Positions 50,619 to 60,713 of a DNA stretch of 64,000 nucleotides are shown in pieces; the stretch's first letter is position 1, and each line of letters starts with the position of its first letter. The translations under genes were made by a program, and so were the position numbers. Where the stretch lies: the NCBI RefSeq assembly GCF_013282665.1, contig NZ_CP054041.1, positions 186,001-250,000 on the forward strand, in the 5' to 3' direction. The notes under the pieces were generated by a model. That model made no database searches and had not been told where the DNA came from. It worked only from the letters and a program-made list of their open reading frames with translations. The DNA is from Listeria monocytogenes. GTDB taxonomy: Bacteria > Bacillota > Bacilli > Lactobacillales > Listeriaceae.

Positions 50619-52511
50619 TTATTCCGCGTATTGTGATAAAAATTCCCAGCGTTCCATCATTTGTTCGAGCTCCGTTTCTTTTGCCGTGATGAGTTCGCTA
50701 ATTTCTGCTGCTTTTGTAAAGTCCGCTCCGGTTTGTTCCAATGTTTCATTAAACGATTCAATGGTTTGTTCTAATTCGCTAATGGCATCTTCAATTCCGT
50801 CCCACTCGAGTTGTTCTTGGTAGGTGAGTTTGACTTTCTCTTTTTTCTCCGGTGCTGGCTTATCGACCGAAGTGTTCACCATTTTTTTCATTGATTTTGC
50901 TGGTTTTGCTTTGGTCACAAGTTCTTTCAAATAATCACTATATTCGCCGTAGAAAATTTCTACTTCACCAATTGCCCGGAAAACGAGCAATTTGTTTACG
51001 ACTTTATCGAGGAAATATCTATCATGGCTAACCGTAATTACGGTGCCATTGAATGATTCTAAATAGTCTTCTAAAACCGTTAATGTTTGCGTATCCAAGT
51101 CATTCGTCGGCTCATCTAGCAATAAGACATTGGGTCGTTCCATCAAAATGCGTAGTAAGAATAACCGCCGTTTTTCTCCACCTGATAAGCTACCAATTTT
51201 CTTCCCGTGGGAATTTGGTGGAAATAAAAATCGTTCTAACATCGCACTCACACTGATTACTTCGCCACCAGAAGTGGTCACTTGCTCTCCCGCTTCTTGC
51301 AAATAAGCAATCATTCGCATATCCGGATCCATTTCTTCATTTTGTTGCGTATAGTAACCGATTTGTACGGTTTGACCTGTGACTATTTCCCCAGCATCTG
51401 GCGCTAGTTTTCCAGCCAACATATTCAGTAAAGTCGATTTCCCAGTTCCGTTATTCCCTGTAATGCCAAGGCGTTCACCGGGTTGGATAATCAAACTAAA
51501 GTCTTGCAATACTTGTTTTTCATCAAAGCATTTTTCTAAGTTTTTCAGTTCGAAAACATCTTTTCCAAGACGACTAGTAACAAAATCAATTGCCAGTTCT
51601 GAGTCATCGATTTTTGTTTTCACTTTTTTCTCTAAATCATGGAAACGGTCTTGTCTGGCATTTTGTTTAGTGGCGCGACCTTGAGGACCGCGGCGCATCC
51701 ATGCTAGTTCCTTACGATAAAGGTTTTTATTTTTCTCAGATTCACGGACTTCATTTTCCATTCGAATGGCTTTAGATTCCATGAATTTCTCGTAGTTCCC
51801 AACGTATCGATAAGCCGAACCTCGGTCGAGCTCCACCATATGATTTGTCACTCGGTCAAGGAAATAACGATCATGGGTAACAAGTAAGACAGCCCCTTTA
51901 AAGCGATTTAAATATTCTTCCAACCAACGAATTGACTGAAAATCTAAATGGTTGGTAGGTTCGTCCAAAATAAGTAAATCTGGTGTCTCGATTAAGACTT
52001 GCGCTAAACCAACCCGTTTTCGTTGTCCACCAGAAAGCTCACTTATTTTCGCGGTTAAATCTGTGATGCCTAATCGCTCCAAAATTGTTTTCGCTTCTGT
52101 GTTCATATCCCAAGCCGCACTAGCATCCATTTCTTGGCTAGCGGTTGTATAAGCATCGTGTAATTTGGTATTTTCTGCATCAAGTGACATCGCGAGCAAT
52201 ACTTCTTCGTACTTGCGCATTGCCCGAAGCGCCGCAGTATCCCCATCAAAAACAGCCGAAAGAACCGTATTCGCTTCATTAAACTCAGGATCTTGTGCTA
52301 AATAACCAATCGTATAATCTTTCGCTTTCGTAACAGTGCCCTTATCCCCAGATTCACTACCAGAAATAATTTGTAATAGCGTTGATTTCCCGGTACCATT
52401 TACACCGATTAAACCAATACGTTCGCCTTCTGTTATCGTTAGGGAGATATTCTCAAACAGGCTTTTTTCGCCGTATGTTTTTGTTAAATTTTCCACTTTT
52501 AATTGTTTCAT
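50619..52511 (-). CDS. ABC-F family ATPase (Uup/EttA-like ribosome-associated)
   Basis: Soluble protein of 630 residues with two ABC cassettes and no membrane segments. The first Walker A is GVNGTGKSTLL (about 36–46) and the second GNNGTGKSTLL (about 352–362). Signatures are LSGGQRKRVGLAQ and LSGGEKRRLFLLR. The P-site interaction linker spans about 240–310, and a C-terminal coiled-coil follows residue 560, which is typical of Uup. Such proteins act on ribosomes; no clear antibiotic-resistance subtype is evident. Confidence 0.92.
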   Translation of the reverse strand: MKQLKVENLTKTYGEKSLFENISLTITEGERIGLIGVNGTGKSTLLQIISGSESGDKGTVTKAKDYTIGYLAQDPEFNEANTVLSAVFDGDTAALRAMRKYEEVLLAMSLDAENTKLHDAYTTASQEMDASAAWDMNTEAKTILERLGITDLTAKISELSGGQRKRVGLAQVLIETPDLLILDEPTNHLDFQSIRWLEEYLNRFKGAVLLVTHDRYFLDRVTNHMVELDRGSAYRYVGNYEKFMESKAIRMENEVRESEKNKNLYRKELAWMRRGPQGRATKQNARQDRFHDLEKKVKTKIDDSELAIDFVTSRLGKDVFELKNLEKCFDEKQVLQDFSLIIQPGERLGITGNNGTGKSTLLNMLAGKLAPDAGEIVTGQTVQIGYYTQQNEEMDPDMRMIAYLQEAGEQVTTSGGEVISVSAMLERFLFPPNSHGKKIGSLSGGEKRRLFLLRILMERPNVLLLDEPTNDLDTQTLTVLEDYLESFNGTVITVSHDRYFLDKVVNKLLVFRAIGEVEIFYGEYSDYLKELVTKAKPAKSMKKMVNTSVDKPAPEKKEKVKLTYQEQLEWDGIEDAISELEQTIESFNETLEQTGADFTKAAEISELITAKETELEQMMERWEFLSQYAE

Positions 52512-52585
52512 TTAGTCCCATCCATTTCCTGTTCGTCCTTATCTATTCTAGCGGAAAACATAAAACATAGCAATTGCTTAAGATG

Positions 52586-52628
52586 AAAAAAGTTCCAAAA
52601 GCGGCGAATCCGCTTTTGGAACTTTTAC
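52586..52628 (-). terminator. terminator after fhs
   Basis: AGTTCCAAAAGCGG–loop–CCGCTTTTGGAACT, a perfect 14-bp stem followed by TTTTTTC on the minus strand. Confidence 0.93.
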
Positions 52629-52630
52629 TT

Positions 52631-54313
52631 TTAAAATAAGCCTTGCGCGTTACCATTTTCATCGACATCCATGTTTAATGCCGCTGGTTTTTTTGGTAAG
52701 CCCGGCATTGTCATCACGTCACCTGTTAAAGCAACAACAAAGCCAGCACCAAGTTTTGGAATAAATTCACGAATATGAATCACAAAATCAGTTGGACGAC
52801 CAAGCAACGTCGGATCATCCGATAAGGAATATTGAGTTTTCGCCATACAAATCGGATAACGATCCCAACCATATTTTTTGAATTCAACGATTTGTTTCTG
52901 CGCCTTGCTGGAAAGTTCCACGCCAATACCACCGTAAACCTTCGTCACAATCGCTTCCAATTTTTCTTCTATCGACCACGCGTCATCATAAATGCGTTTG
53001 TAGTCCGCTTCTCCGCTTTCAACAGCCGCAATAACTTTATCCGCAAGTTCAAGACCACCGTCGCCGCCTTTTTCCCAAACTTCTGTCAGAGAGAAAGGAA
53101 TGCCGTGTTCTTCGCAAAGTGCTTCTAATTTCGCTACTTCTGCGTCAGAATCGGTAATGAATTTGTTAATGGCTACAACATAAGGAATACCAAATGTTTG
53201 AATGGATTCCGTATGTTTTTGTAAATTAGTAAAACCTTTAGCTAGCGCATCCACATTTTCCTCGCTTAGCTCGGTTTTCAAAGCGCCACCGTGCATTTTC
53301 AGTGCGCGAATCGTTGCTACAATAACAACACAATCTGGAGCTTTCCCAAGGGCAGGAACTTTAATATCTAAAAATTTCTCTGCACCAAGATCTGCACCAA
53401 ATCCAGCTTCTGTGACTACATATTCACCTAGTCGAAGTGCCGTGCTTGTCGCAGAAACACTATTACATCCGTGAGCAATATTCGCAAAAGGTCCACCGTG
53501 AACGATGGCAGGTGTATGTTCTAATGTTTGCACCAAATTAGGTTTTAAAGCATCTTTTAATAGTAATGTTAAAGCGCCTTCGTAGCCCATTTCGCCAACT
53601 GTAATTGGTTCTTTTTTATAGTTATAACCAATGACAATTTCACTTAAACGTTTCTTTAAATCTTTTAAATCACTTGCTAAACAAATGATTGCCATAATTT
53701 CAGAAGCAACCGTAATATCAAAACCGTCCTCACGTGGAACCCCTTGAATAGGACCGCCTAGACCAACAATCACTTTTCGAAGTGCACGGTCGTTCAAATC
53801 AACCACACGTTTCCAAACGATTCTTCGGCCATCAATATCTAGGTCATTCCCTTGTTGCATATGGTTATCAATAAATGCCGATAAAGCATTGTTGGCTGCT
53901 GTAATTGCGTGAAAATCACCTGTAAAATGTAAATTAATATCTTCCATTGGAATAACTTGCGCGTATCCGCCACCTGTTGCTCCGCCTTTAATACCCATGG
54001 TAGGTCCAAGCGATGGTTCGCGAAGTGCAATAACGGTTTTCTTATCTTTTTTAGAGAGTGCATCACCAAGACCAACTGTCACTGTCGATTTCCCTTCTCC
54101 AGCAGGCGTTGGATTAATCGCCGTAACAAGAACAAGTTTTCCTGGTTCTTTGTCTTTTAGCGAGTGAATGGTATCATAGGATAACTTTGCTTTATACTTT
54201 CCGTAAAGTTCGAGTGCATCTGCGTCTAGTCCTAAATGTTCCGCAATAGTCGTAACTGGTAGAATTTCTGCTTTTGATGCAATTTCAATATCTGATTTCA
54301 CTTTATTTGACAT
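52631..54313 (-). CDS. fhs: formate–tetrahydrofolate ligase
   Basis: ATP-dependent formation of 10-formyl-THF, the formyl donor for purines and for Fmt. 560 residues. The P-loop [18 protein letters not shown] is at about 69–86. The family motifs [20 protein letters not shown] and [14 protein letters not shown] are intact. A promoter with extended -10 TGTTACAAT lies on the minus strand near 54345. A single-gene unit with its own strong terminator. Confidence 0.96.
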   Translation of the reverse strand: MSNKVKSDIEIASKAEILPVTTIAEHLGLDADALELYGKYKAKLSYDTIHSLKDKEPGKLVLVTAINPTPAGEGKSTVTVGLGDALSKKDKKTVIALREPSLGPTMGIKGGATGGGYAQVIPMEDINLHFTGDFHAITAANNALSAFIDNHMQQGNDLDIDGRRIVWKRVVDLNDRALRKVIVGLGGPIQGVPREDGFDITVASEIMAIICLASDLKDLKKRLSEIVIGYNYKKEPITVGEMGYEGALTLLLKDALKPNLVQTLEHTPAIVHGGPFANIAHGCNSVSATSTALRLGEYVVTEAGFGADLGAEKFLDIKVPALGKAPDCVVIVATIRALKMHGGALKTELSEENVDALAKGFTNLQKHTESIQTFGIPYVVAINKFITDSDAEVAKLEALCEEHGIPFSLTEVWEKGGDGGLELADKVIAAVESGEADYKRIYDDAWSIEEKLEAIVTKVYGGIGVELSSKAQKQIVEFKKYGWDRYPICMAKTQYSLSDDPTLLGRPTDFVIHIREFIPKLGAGFVVALTGDVMTMPGLPKKPAALNMDVDENGNAQGLF

Positions 54314-54469
54314 GATATCCCCTCCGAATATGTATATTGTAACAAAGAATTAAGATGTTTTGGCTCACCAGTGCATCAAAAAAGCGCGACACCAAGCGAT
54401 GTAACACCATTTTGATTCTAAAGTAAAGCCTGATTGCGCAAAAATCAACATCTTAACCTTGGATTACCA

Positions 54470-54898
54470 TTATTCCTTTGTTTCTGGTTTCGTCGTCTCC
54501 ATTGCCTTGAGCGTCTTAAGCGCATCTGGGTGATTTTCAAAAAACTGAACAACATCCCCAATTCGGTCAATCGAGTTCCAACTTAAGTGGTGTTCAATAC
54601 CTTCCACATCCTGATAAATATGAGACGGATCTACGCCAATAATACTTAAAAAACTTTCTAGTAATGCGTGTCTTTCTAGGAGCCTTTTCCCCATTTGTGT
54701 ACCTTTAGGCGTCAAAATTAATCCGCGATATTTCTCATAGATTAAATATTCGTCTTTATCCAGTTTCTGCACCATTTTTGTTACAGAGGATGGATGGACA
54801 AATAACTCATCAGCAATATCCGAAACTCTGGCATAACCTTTCGTCTCAATAAGGGAATAGATTTTTTCAATATAATCTTCCATACTAGGTGTTGGCAT
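54470..54898 (-). CDS. mntR: manganese-responsive transcriptional regulator MntR (DtxR family)
   Basis: Mn2+-dependent repressor of manganese uptake. 142 residues from ATG 54898 ([18 protein letters not shown]), 8 nt after GGAGGG; a 10-codon longer frame lacks an RBS. The HTH is at about 22–60 ([24 protein letters not shown]). Metal-binding residues of the dimerisation domain appear as Asp in MEDYIEK, and [10 protein letters not shown] and EGIEHHLSW. The likely target is the Mn ABC operon at 25.5–28.1 kb, which has a matching box. Confidence 0.94.
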   Translation of the reverse strand: MPTPSMEDYIEKIYSLIETKGYARVSDIADELFVHPSSVTKMVQKLDKDEYLIYEKYRGLILTPKGTQMGKRLLERHALLESFLSIIGVDPSHIYQDVEGIEHHLSWNSIDRIGDVVQFFENHPDALKTLKAMETTKPETKE

Positions 54899-54935
54899 AG
54901 CTATACCCTCCAACTTAAATTCTTTCACATAGCCA

Positions 54936-54983
54936 ATTGTACTATAATATCGCCCTTTCTAAAAGTAATTACCCTTTCTAAAA
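54936..54983 (-). promoter_or_regulatory. mntR promoter with tandem 12-bp direct repeat
   Basis: The -10 TACAAT (54936–54941) and a poor -35 TTTTAG lie beside two exact copies of CCCTTTCTAAAA (plus-strand reading) at 54953–54964 and 54972–54983, 19 bp apart. The proximal copy overlaps the -35. It looks like a binding site for a dimer on one face of the helix. Confidence 0.5.
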
Positions 54984-55098
54984 CGAAATTTTTCCTAGTG
55001 TGTTCCTCCGAAAAAAAAGCAATTTGTACTTATTTAAGACATTTTAGTCAAAAGTATGCCCTTACAAGTCCAAAAATTTAAAAAATATCGAAAATCAG
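54984..55098. other. AT-rich spacer between mntR and csp promoters
   Basis: Apart from the mntR promoter repeats on the left and the csp promoter on the right, I see no open frame with an RBS and no stable hairpin in this stretch. Confidence 0.5.
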
Positions 55099-55260
55099 CT
55101 TGACGTTTATAGGTATTTTGATTTATAGTGTTAGTATCATATGCGGCAACGCTATGAACAGAAAAGGTAGTATTTGCGAGAAATTTTTTTAAGTTAAAAT
55201 GAAAGCGTTTTAACGAATAGTTCTAGCAATTATTAGCCATACTTAGGAGGATTTATTTCA
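55099..55260 (+). promoter_or_regulatory. csp promoter and long 5' leader
   Basis: TTGACG (55099–55104) followed by TATAGT at 18 bp gives an RNA start near 55135 and a leader of about 125 nt, typical of cold-shock genes, whose leaders act as thermosensors. The RBS is AGGAGG near 55246. ATGAAAGCGTTTTAA (55199–55213) matches the catabolite cre consensus with one mismatch. Confidence 0.65.
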
Positions 55261-55461
55261 ATGCAAAATGGGAAAGTAAAATGGTTTAACAACGAAAAAG
55301 GTTACGGTTTTATCGAATCAGACGGCGGCGAAGATATTTTCGTCCACTTCACAGCGATCCAAGGTGACGGCTACAAATCTTTAGAAGAAGGCCAAGCGGT
55401 AACATTTGAAGTAGTTGAAGGTAATCGCGGCGCTCAAGCAGCTAACGTCGAAAAAGCCTAA
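55261..55461 (+). CDS. cspD: cold-shock protein (CspD-like)
   Basis: 66-residue OB-fold RNA chaperone. RNP1 (KGYGFIES, about 13–20) and RNP2 (DIFVHFTAI, about 25–33) are complete. The N-terminus [17 protein letters not shown] is diagnostic. Base composition is higher in GC than the surroundings, as is usual for highly expressed genes. It has a long leader and its own terminator. Paralogue assignment (cspD) is by genomic position, from memory. Confidence 0.94.
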   Translation: MQNGKVKWFNNEKGYGFIESDGGEDIFVHFTAIQGDGYKSLEEGQAVTFEVVEGNRGAQAANVEKA

Positions 55462-55487
55462 ACCAGTTGCCAATTAGACACGGACTT

Positions 55488-55517
55488 AAAAACCGGCATA
55501 ACTCGCCGGTTTTTTTA
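55488..55517 (+). terminator. terminator after csp
   Basis: AAACCGGC–ATAACTC–GCCGGTTT followed by TTTTT. Confidence 0.92.
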
Positions 55518-55583
55518 TTGCAAAAAAAGAGCTTTCCTTCTATAATAAAGCCACATCTATTCATCTAATAGGAGGCGCATAAT

Positions 55584-55985
55584 ATGGAAGTTTTCGTGGA
55601 TGGTGCAAGTGCTGGAAATCCTGGACCAAGTGGGGCTGGAATCGTCTTAAAAGCAGAAGGTATTTATGAACAATTCGCCATCCCGCTCGCAGTAATGACG
55701 AATCATGAAGCTGAATTCATCGCAATTAAACTGGGGCTAGAAGAAGCCATAAAAAAACAAGCTACATTAATTCGTTTATACTCTGATTCGAAAGTTGCAA
55801 TCGAAGCAATTCATAAACGACATGCGAAAAACCCGTTATTCAAGCCGCATTTAGAAGCAATTTTGGAAATGGCCGATTCATTCGAACTATTTTTTGCCGA
55901 GTGGCGCAATGTAAGTCAAAATAAACAAGCCGACCATCTTGCGCGTCAGGCTATAAAAAAACAGAAGCAACCTGGAGTCAAATAA
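55584..55985 (+). CDS. RNase HI-like protein (reverse-transcriptase-like fold)
   Basis: 133-residue RNase H fold. Acidic catalytic residues are in the expected places: Asp in FVDGASAGNPGPSG (about 5), Glu in NHEAEFIAI, Asp in LYSDSKVAI and Asp in KQADHLARQA. It could cleave RNA–DNA hybrids; Bacillus homologues of this short class (YpeP-like) vary in activity. RBS AGGAGG. It is convergent with the exonuclease gene. Confidence 0.88.
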   Translation: MEVFVDGASAGNPGPSGAGIVLKAEGIYEQFAIPLAVMTNHEAEFIAIKLGLEEAIKKQATLIRLYSDSKVAIEAIHKRHAKNPLFKPHLEAILEMADSFELFFAEWRNVSQNKQADHLARQAIKKQKQPGVK

Positions 55986-56006
55986 CCAGATTGCTTCTAT
56001 TTTTTA
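55963..56006. terminator. bidirectional terminator between RNase H-like and exonuclease genes
   Basis: AGAAGCAA-CC-TGG … CCA-GA-TTGCTTCT overlaps the end of the RNase H-like gene; TATTTTTTA follows on plus and GTTTTTTTA on minus. Confidence 0.85.
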
Positions 56007-56876
56007 TTCGATATCGCGCGTTAACGTTTTTAAACCGTATTTTTCAACTACAGCAAAAGCATCATCGCGGAAACCGTCATATTTCAAGCTAGGCAAGTCT
56101 ATTTCTAGCGGAACTTCTGTATGAATCCGAGCTAATTTTTGACTTAATTCTAGCATCGCTAAGTCTTCTTGAATTTTGGTTTGTTGTGCTGGTTTTAGTT
56201 TATCAAGGTTGTTTAAGACGCCTTCAATTGACTCAAATTCTTGAATAAGCTTGATTGCTGTTTTTTCACCGATTCCACGAACACCCGGATAACCATCTGA
56301 AGTGTCACCCATTAATGCTTTTACATCAATAAATTGTCTTGGAGAAATACCCATCTCTTCAAAAAATGTCGCTTCATCATATCGTTTATAATTGCCATAA
56401 CCTTTTTGCATAATCCAGACATCATTTGTTGGTGCGATTAATTGCAGTAAATCTTTGTCGCCACTTAAAACGGTAGTGGCAATCGTATTACTCGCTTGAA
56501 CGGTAATTGTACCAATACAGTCATCTGCTTCAAAACCCGGCACACCTAAATTGACAAAGCCAAATCCAGCAGCTACCTCTTTCGCTAAATCAAACTGTGG
56601 AATCATTTCCTCTGGCGGTGCTGTTCTGCCTGCTTTATAGCCATCATATAATTCATTTCGAAATGTTTGCGACCCCATATCCCAGCATATTAGTGTATGT
56701 GTTGGGTTACTCTGACGAATCGCTGCAAACATGTGGCGCATAAAACCTTGCACCCCATTCGTCGGGATTCCCTGTTGGTTAAACATAAATTGTTTGGAAA
56801 CGGCTGTTGCATAAAATGCTCGGAAAAGCAGTGCCATTCCATCAACAACGAGCAAATTTTCTCGATTTTCGGTCAT
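56004..56876 (-). CDS. 5'-3' exonuclease (PolA N-terminal type, YpcP-like)
   Basis: Stand-alone flap/5' nuclease of 290 residues. Metal-binding acidic residues appear in LLVVDGMALLFRAFYA (about 8–23), ICWDMGSQTFRNELYDGYKAGR, PGFEADDCIGTI (about 113–124), VLSGDKDLLQL and LMGDTSDGYPGVRGIGEKTA, the helix-hairpin-helix. It would remove RNA primers as a backup to PolA. The stop lies within the shared terminator. Confidence 0.93.
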   Translation of the reverse strand: MTENRENLLVVDGMALLFRAFYATAVSKQFMFNQQGIPTNGVQGFMRHMFAAIRQSNPTHTLICWDMGSQTFRNELYDGYKAGRTAPPEEMIPQFDLAKEVAAGFGFVNLGVPGFEADDCIGTITVQASNTIATTVLSGDKDLLQLIAPTNDVWIMQKGYGNYKRYDEATFFEEMGISPRQFIDVKALMGDTSDGYPGVRGIGEKTAIKLIQEFESIEGVLNNLDKLKPAQQTKIQEDLAMLELSQKLARIHTEVPLEIDLPSLKYDGFRDDAFAVVEKYGLKTLTRDIE

Positions 56877-56953
56877 ATATAATCCTCCAATTTCCTTCTA
56901 CTGCCATCTATTGTAGCATAATTAGAACTGGCTCGCAGAAAAAAAGGAGCTTT

Positions 56954-57223
56954 TTACCAACTTGCTTTTGTCACGCCGGGTAATTGTCCTTGATGTGCTA
57001 GTTCACGAAAACGGATTCGCGACATACCAAATTTACGCATGTATCCATGGGGACGTCCAGTTAGTTCACAACGATTGTGTAGTCTTGACGGGGAAGAATC
57101 GCGTGGTAATTTGCGTAACTCTTCGTAGCGGCCTTCTGCTTTTAGCGTCCGGCGAAGTTCCGCATATTGTTCCACGAGTGCTTGTTGACGTTCATGTTTG
57201 GCAACTTTTGATTTTTTAGCCAT
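56954..57223 (-). CDS. rpsN: 30S ribosomal protein S14, zinc-independent (C-minus) paralogue
   Basis: 89-residue S14 without the CxxC…CxxC zinc ribbon of the short 61-residue form; only one Cys is present ([20 protein letters not shown]). Such C-minus copies replace the zinc form when zinc is scarce and are repressed by Zur in Bacillus. The start is ATG 57223 after AAAGGAGAG. The longer open frame runs through the Zur box and is rejected. Monocistronic, between the exonuclease and chitinase genes. Confidence 0.95.
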   Translation of the reverse strand: MAKKSKVAKHERQQALVEQYAELRRTLKAEGRYEELRKLPRDSSPSRLHNRCELTGRPHGYMRKFGMSRIRFRELAHQGQLPGVTKASW

Positions 57224-57238
57224 ATGTCTCTCCTTTCT

Positions 57239-57261
57239 TAAATAATAATGATTACGATTTA
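57239..57261 (-). promoter_or_regulatory. Zur box upstream of rpsN
   Basis: Minus strand reads TAAATCGTAAT-C-ATTATTATTTA, a 23-bp near-palindrome that fits the Firmicute Zur consensus (TAAATCGTAAT-N-ATTACGATTTA) at 21 of 23 positions. It ends 16 bp before the start codon. Confidence 0.88.
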
Positions 57262-57302
57262 CATCATACGCCGATTTAATTAGGAAAGCAAGTCTTCTGT
57301 TT

Positions 57303-57336
57303 AAAAAAACCGATATCCAATTAAACTGGATATCGG
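57303..57336 (-). terminator. terminator after chitinase gene
   Basis: CCGATATCCA–loop–TGGATATCGG with TTTTTTT on the minus strand. Confidence 0.93.
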
Positions 57337-57344
57337 CTGTTCTA

Positions 57345-58403
57345 TTATTTAGTTCCAACTATCGGACCATACGCGTTAGAGAAACCATTATTATAAGGCA
57401 CTCCTGCTTTATTTTTACCTGCGTCCCAGTTCACCGACCAAGTCATAATCCCTTTTACTGGTGTGCCTTTTGCTTGTAAACGGGTGAAAACATTTTTGAC
57501 GATTTGCGGATCTGTTACATATCCAGTTGCGGCTGCATCCACATTAGCTGGTAAACCGAACACGAATTTATTAGCTGGGATTTTCAAGTAACCGCGAGTC
57601 CCATTAATAAAGGAGTCCGCCATATAATATAAGAAAGATTCTTTTAATGTATCATTATTTTGCGCAATCCATTGGTTTGTTTCGTCAACCCAAACACCAT
57701 CGCCACCTTGATTATATAGTTGTGGTGCAATATAGTCATAATAATTAGCAAGTGAAGTTAGGTAACTTTCGTAGGCACTACCTGGTTTTAAATAAGGAAA
57801 TTCTGGCGCCATTGTAATTAGGAAATTTTTTCCTTCCGCTTTATAATGATCTTTGACAATTTTTAGTGCAGCTGGGATAACCGTTTTATTATCTCCCGCA
57901 GTAATCGCACTTTGTTCTAAGTCGATGTCTAAACCATCAAAACCATATGTTTCTACTTGACGGATAATTTCATTCGCGAACGCCTGCTCATCCCCAGCTT
58001 TTAGTTCCACATGTCCATCTGCTCCACCTAGTGCCAAAAGAACGGCCCGACCTTCCTTATTTAATGCGCCGACTTGCGCTCTGAAATCGCTATCATTTAT
58101 TCCCACTGGTTTAAATGTTGGAATGCGATTTACCCCGTCTCCTTTCATAAAGGAAACATCGACCACGTTATAAGCTTTTGGTGTATCTTTTAGGGCGATA
58201 TCAGCCGAAGTCCCTTGTTGATAGCCATCATTCCCGGAAGATTTCCAGCTATGCCAGTATCCAACTAGCACCTGTTTGTTAGAAATATCTGGCATTACAG
58301 AAGCGTCATCCGTCGCCGCTTTCGCTGTACTGCCAAATGCCCCCAGTCCCGCACCAACTAAAAGTAAAGACAAACCACCAACCATTACTTGTTTTCCATT
58401 CAT
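57345..58403 (-). CDS. secreted family 18 chitinase
   Basis: 352 residues. A signal peptide of about 28 ([21 protein letters not shown]) is followed by a single GH18 TIM barrel with no carbohydrate-binding module. The catalytic motif [10 protein letters not shown] (DxxDxDxE) lies at about 148–157, with SW/YW motifs such as VLVGYWHSW and [10 protein letters not shown]. It hydrolyses chitin or related N-acetylglucosamine polymers. The RBS GGGGG is strong, and a SigB-type promoter lies upstream, suggesting stress or stationary-phase expression. Confidence 0.94.
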   Translation of the reverse strand: MNGKQVMVGGLSLLLVGAGLGAFGSTAKAATDDASVMPDISNKQVLVGYWHSWKSSGNDGYQQGTSADIALKDTPKAYNVVDVSFMKGDGVNRIPTFKPVGINDSDFRAQVGALNKEGRAVLLALGGADGHVELKAGDEQAFANEIIRQVETYGFDGLDIDLEQSAITAGDNKTVIPAALKIVKDHYKAEGKNFLITMAPEFPYLKPGSAYESYLTSLANYYDYIAPQLYNQGGDGVWVDETNQWIAQNNDTLKESFLYYMADSFINGTRGYLKIPANKFVFGLPANVDAAATGYVTDPQIVKNVFTRLQAKGTPVKGIMTWSVNWDAGKNKAGVPYNNGFSNAYGPIVGTK

Positions 58404-58460
58404 CTACTTTTCCCCCTTACTTTATCTACCCCAATCTTGCTTTTTTGGAGCTACTAGAAA

Positions 58461-58485
58461 ATACCCATCATAATGAAAATAAAAC
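58461..58485 (-). promoter_or_regulatory. SigB promoter of chitinase gene
   Basis: Minus-strand GTTT (58482–58485), 15 bp, GGGTAT (58461–58466): a full match to the SigB consensus, about 58 bp upstream of the start codon. Confidence 0.78.
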
Positions 58486-58498
58486 TAGAAAAACAGCA

Positions 58499-58535
58499 AA
58501 AAAGCGAAATTGATATAGACCAATTCCGCTTTCAA
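58499..58535 (-). terminator. terminator of xpt-pbuX operon
   Basis: GAAAGCGGAATTGGT–CTAT–ATCAATTTCGCTTTTTT on the minus strand; a long imperfect stem with a T-tract, about 60 bp after pbuX. Confidence 0.8.
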
Positions 58536-58594
58536 ATAAATGAATGTGTATAAGTAACTGAGAAAAAATAGCCCAATTAAAACTGTTTTATTTT

Positions 58595-59902
58595 TTATTT
58601 CGCATGTTGTGGTTCTGGATCTGCTACTTTTTTATCTTTGCGGTGTGGAATCATATTGAAAATGATATTTAATGTAATAGCTGTCACACTGCCCGCAACA
58701 ATTCCATTACTCGTAAATAAGCGAACAAAGGATGGAAAAGCATTAAACAAATCTGGTACGACTGTTACGCCTAAGCCAACACCAACTGCACACGCAATAA
58801 TTAATAAGTTTTCTTGAGAAGTGAAATTAACTTTTCCAAGCATCTTAATTCCTTGTGCGACAACCATGCCGAACATTGCGACCATAGCGCCGCCGAGAAC
58901 TGGTGTCGGAATGATCGTTGTCACTGCACCAATTTTTGGAATCAAACCAAGAACAATTAGGAAACCAGCGGCCGCATAAATCACTTTACGTGTTTTAATA
59001 CCAGAAAGTTGAACGAGTCCAACGTTTTGCGAATAAGCCGTATAAGGGAATGTATTAAATACACCGCCAAGCATAATCGCAAGTCCTTCTGCTCGGTAAC
59101 CACGCGTTAAATCTTTTTGTGTTAATTTGCGTTCGGTAATATCAGATAAAGCGAAATATACTCCCGTCGATTCCACCATGCTGACAAGCGCAATTAAAAT
59201 CATCGTAATAATCGCCGGCCACTCAAATGTCGGTGTGCCAAAATAAAACGGTTTCGGCATATGGAACCAGCTCGCCTCACTCACAGGACCAAGTGAGATC
59301 CCTTTATAAAGTGCTGCAAAAAGTGAACCTCCAACCAGACCTATTAAAACTGCAATCGCCTTCGAAAACCCTTTACCAAAACGATACACTAAAATAATTA
59401 AAAGTAATGTCCCAAAACCAAGGCCGAGATTATACATTGAGCCAAAATCTTTTGCTCCTTCTCCACCAGCAAGATTATTAATTGCAACTGGAATAAGTGT
59501 TAAACCAATCACTGTTACAACCGAACCAGTCACAACAGGAGGGAAAAAGCGTACAACTTTGGAGAAAAATGGTGCTATTAATAATACAAAAAGTCCTGAA
59601 ACAATAATTGAACCGTAAATCGCGCCAATGCCCATATCTTGTCCGATTAAAATAATTGGTGCAATCGCTTGAACCGCACATCCAAGTACAACTGGTAAAC
59701 CAATTCCAAAGAAGCGGTTAACCGTTAATTGTAGCAATGTCGCAATCCCACACATAAAAATATCAATCGAAACTAAGTAGGTCATTTCTTCTCCGTTAAA
59801 ACCTAATGCTCCACCAATTAATAGTGGAACAATCACCGCTCCAGCATACATCGCTAGAACATGTTGAAATCCTAAAGCTGCAATTTTCCCTTTACCTAAC
59901 AT
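58595..59902 (-). CDS. pbuX: xanthine permease (NCS2 family)
   Basis: Proton-linked xanthine importer with about 12–14 membrane spans in 435 residues. NCS2 signatures: GFQHVLAMYAGAVIVPLLIGGALG at the start and NTFPYTAYSQNVGLVQLSGIKTR (about 280–302). It lies 6 bp after xpt, so import and phosphoribosylation of xanthine are co-expressed under the guanine riboswitch. This is the usual Firmicute xpt–pbuX operon. Confidence 0.95.
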   Translation of the reverse strand: MLGKGKIAALGFQHVLAMYAGAVIVPLLIGGALGFNGEEMTYLVSIDIFMCGIATLLQLTVNRFFGIGLPVVLGCAVQAIAPIILIGQDMGIGAIYGSIIVSGLFVLLIAPFFSKVVRFFPPVVTGSVVTVIGLTLIPVAINNLAGGEGAKDFGSMYNLGLGFGTLLLIILVYRFGKGFSKAIAVLIGLVGGSLFAALYKGISLGPVSEASWFHMPKPFYFGTPTFEWPAIITMILIALVSMVESTGVYFALSDITERKLTQKDLTRGYRAEGLAIMLGGVFNTFPYTAYSQNVGLVQLSGIKTRKVIYAAAGFLIVLGLIPKIGAVTTIIPTPVLGGAMVAMFGMVVAQGIKMLGKVNFTSQENLLIIACAVGVGLGVTVVPDLFNAFPSFVRLFTSNGIVAGSVTAITLNIIFNMIPHRKDKKVADPEPQHAK

Positions 59903-59908
59903 TTACTC

Positions 59909-60651
<743 letters not shown>

Positions 60652-60675
60652 TTTCGGTTTTAAGTTATGTTGTTT

Positions 60676-60704
60676 ATTATAGCTTTCTAAAGAAGCAGGG
60701 TCAA
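60676..60704 (-). promoter_or_regulatory. xpt promoter
   Basis: Minus-strand TTGACC (60699–60704), 17 bp, TATAAT (60676–60681), leading into the riboswitch about 25 nt later. Confidence 0.88.
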
Positions 60705-60713
60705 GCTAATTTT

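Noticed and set aside
57224..57358. 45-codon N-terminal extension of rpsN
   Set aside because: It would translate through the Zur box; S14 homologues begin with MAKKS and the RBS lies directly upstream of that ATG.
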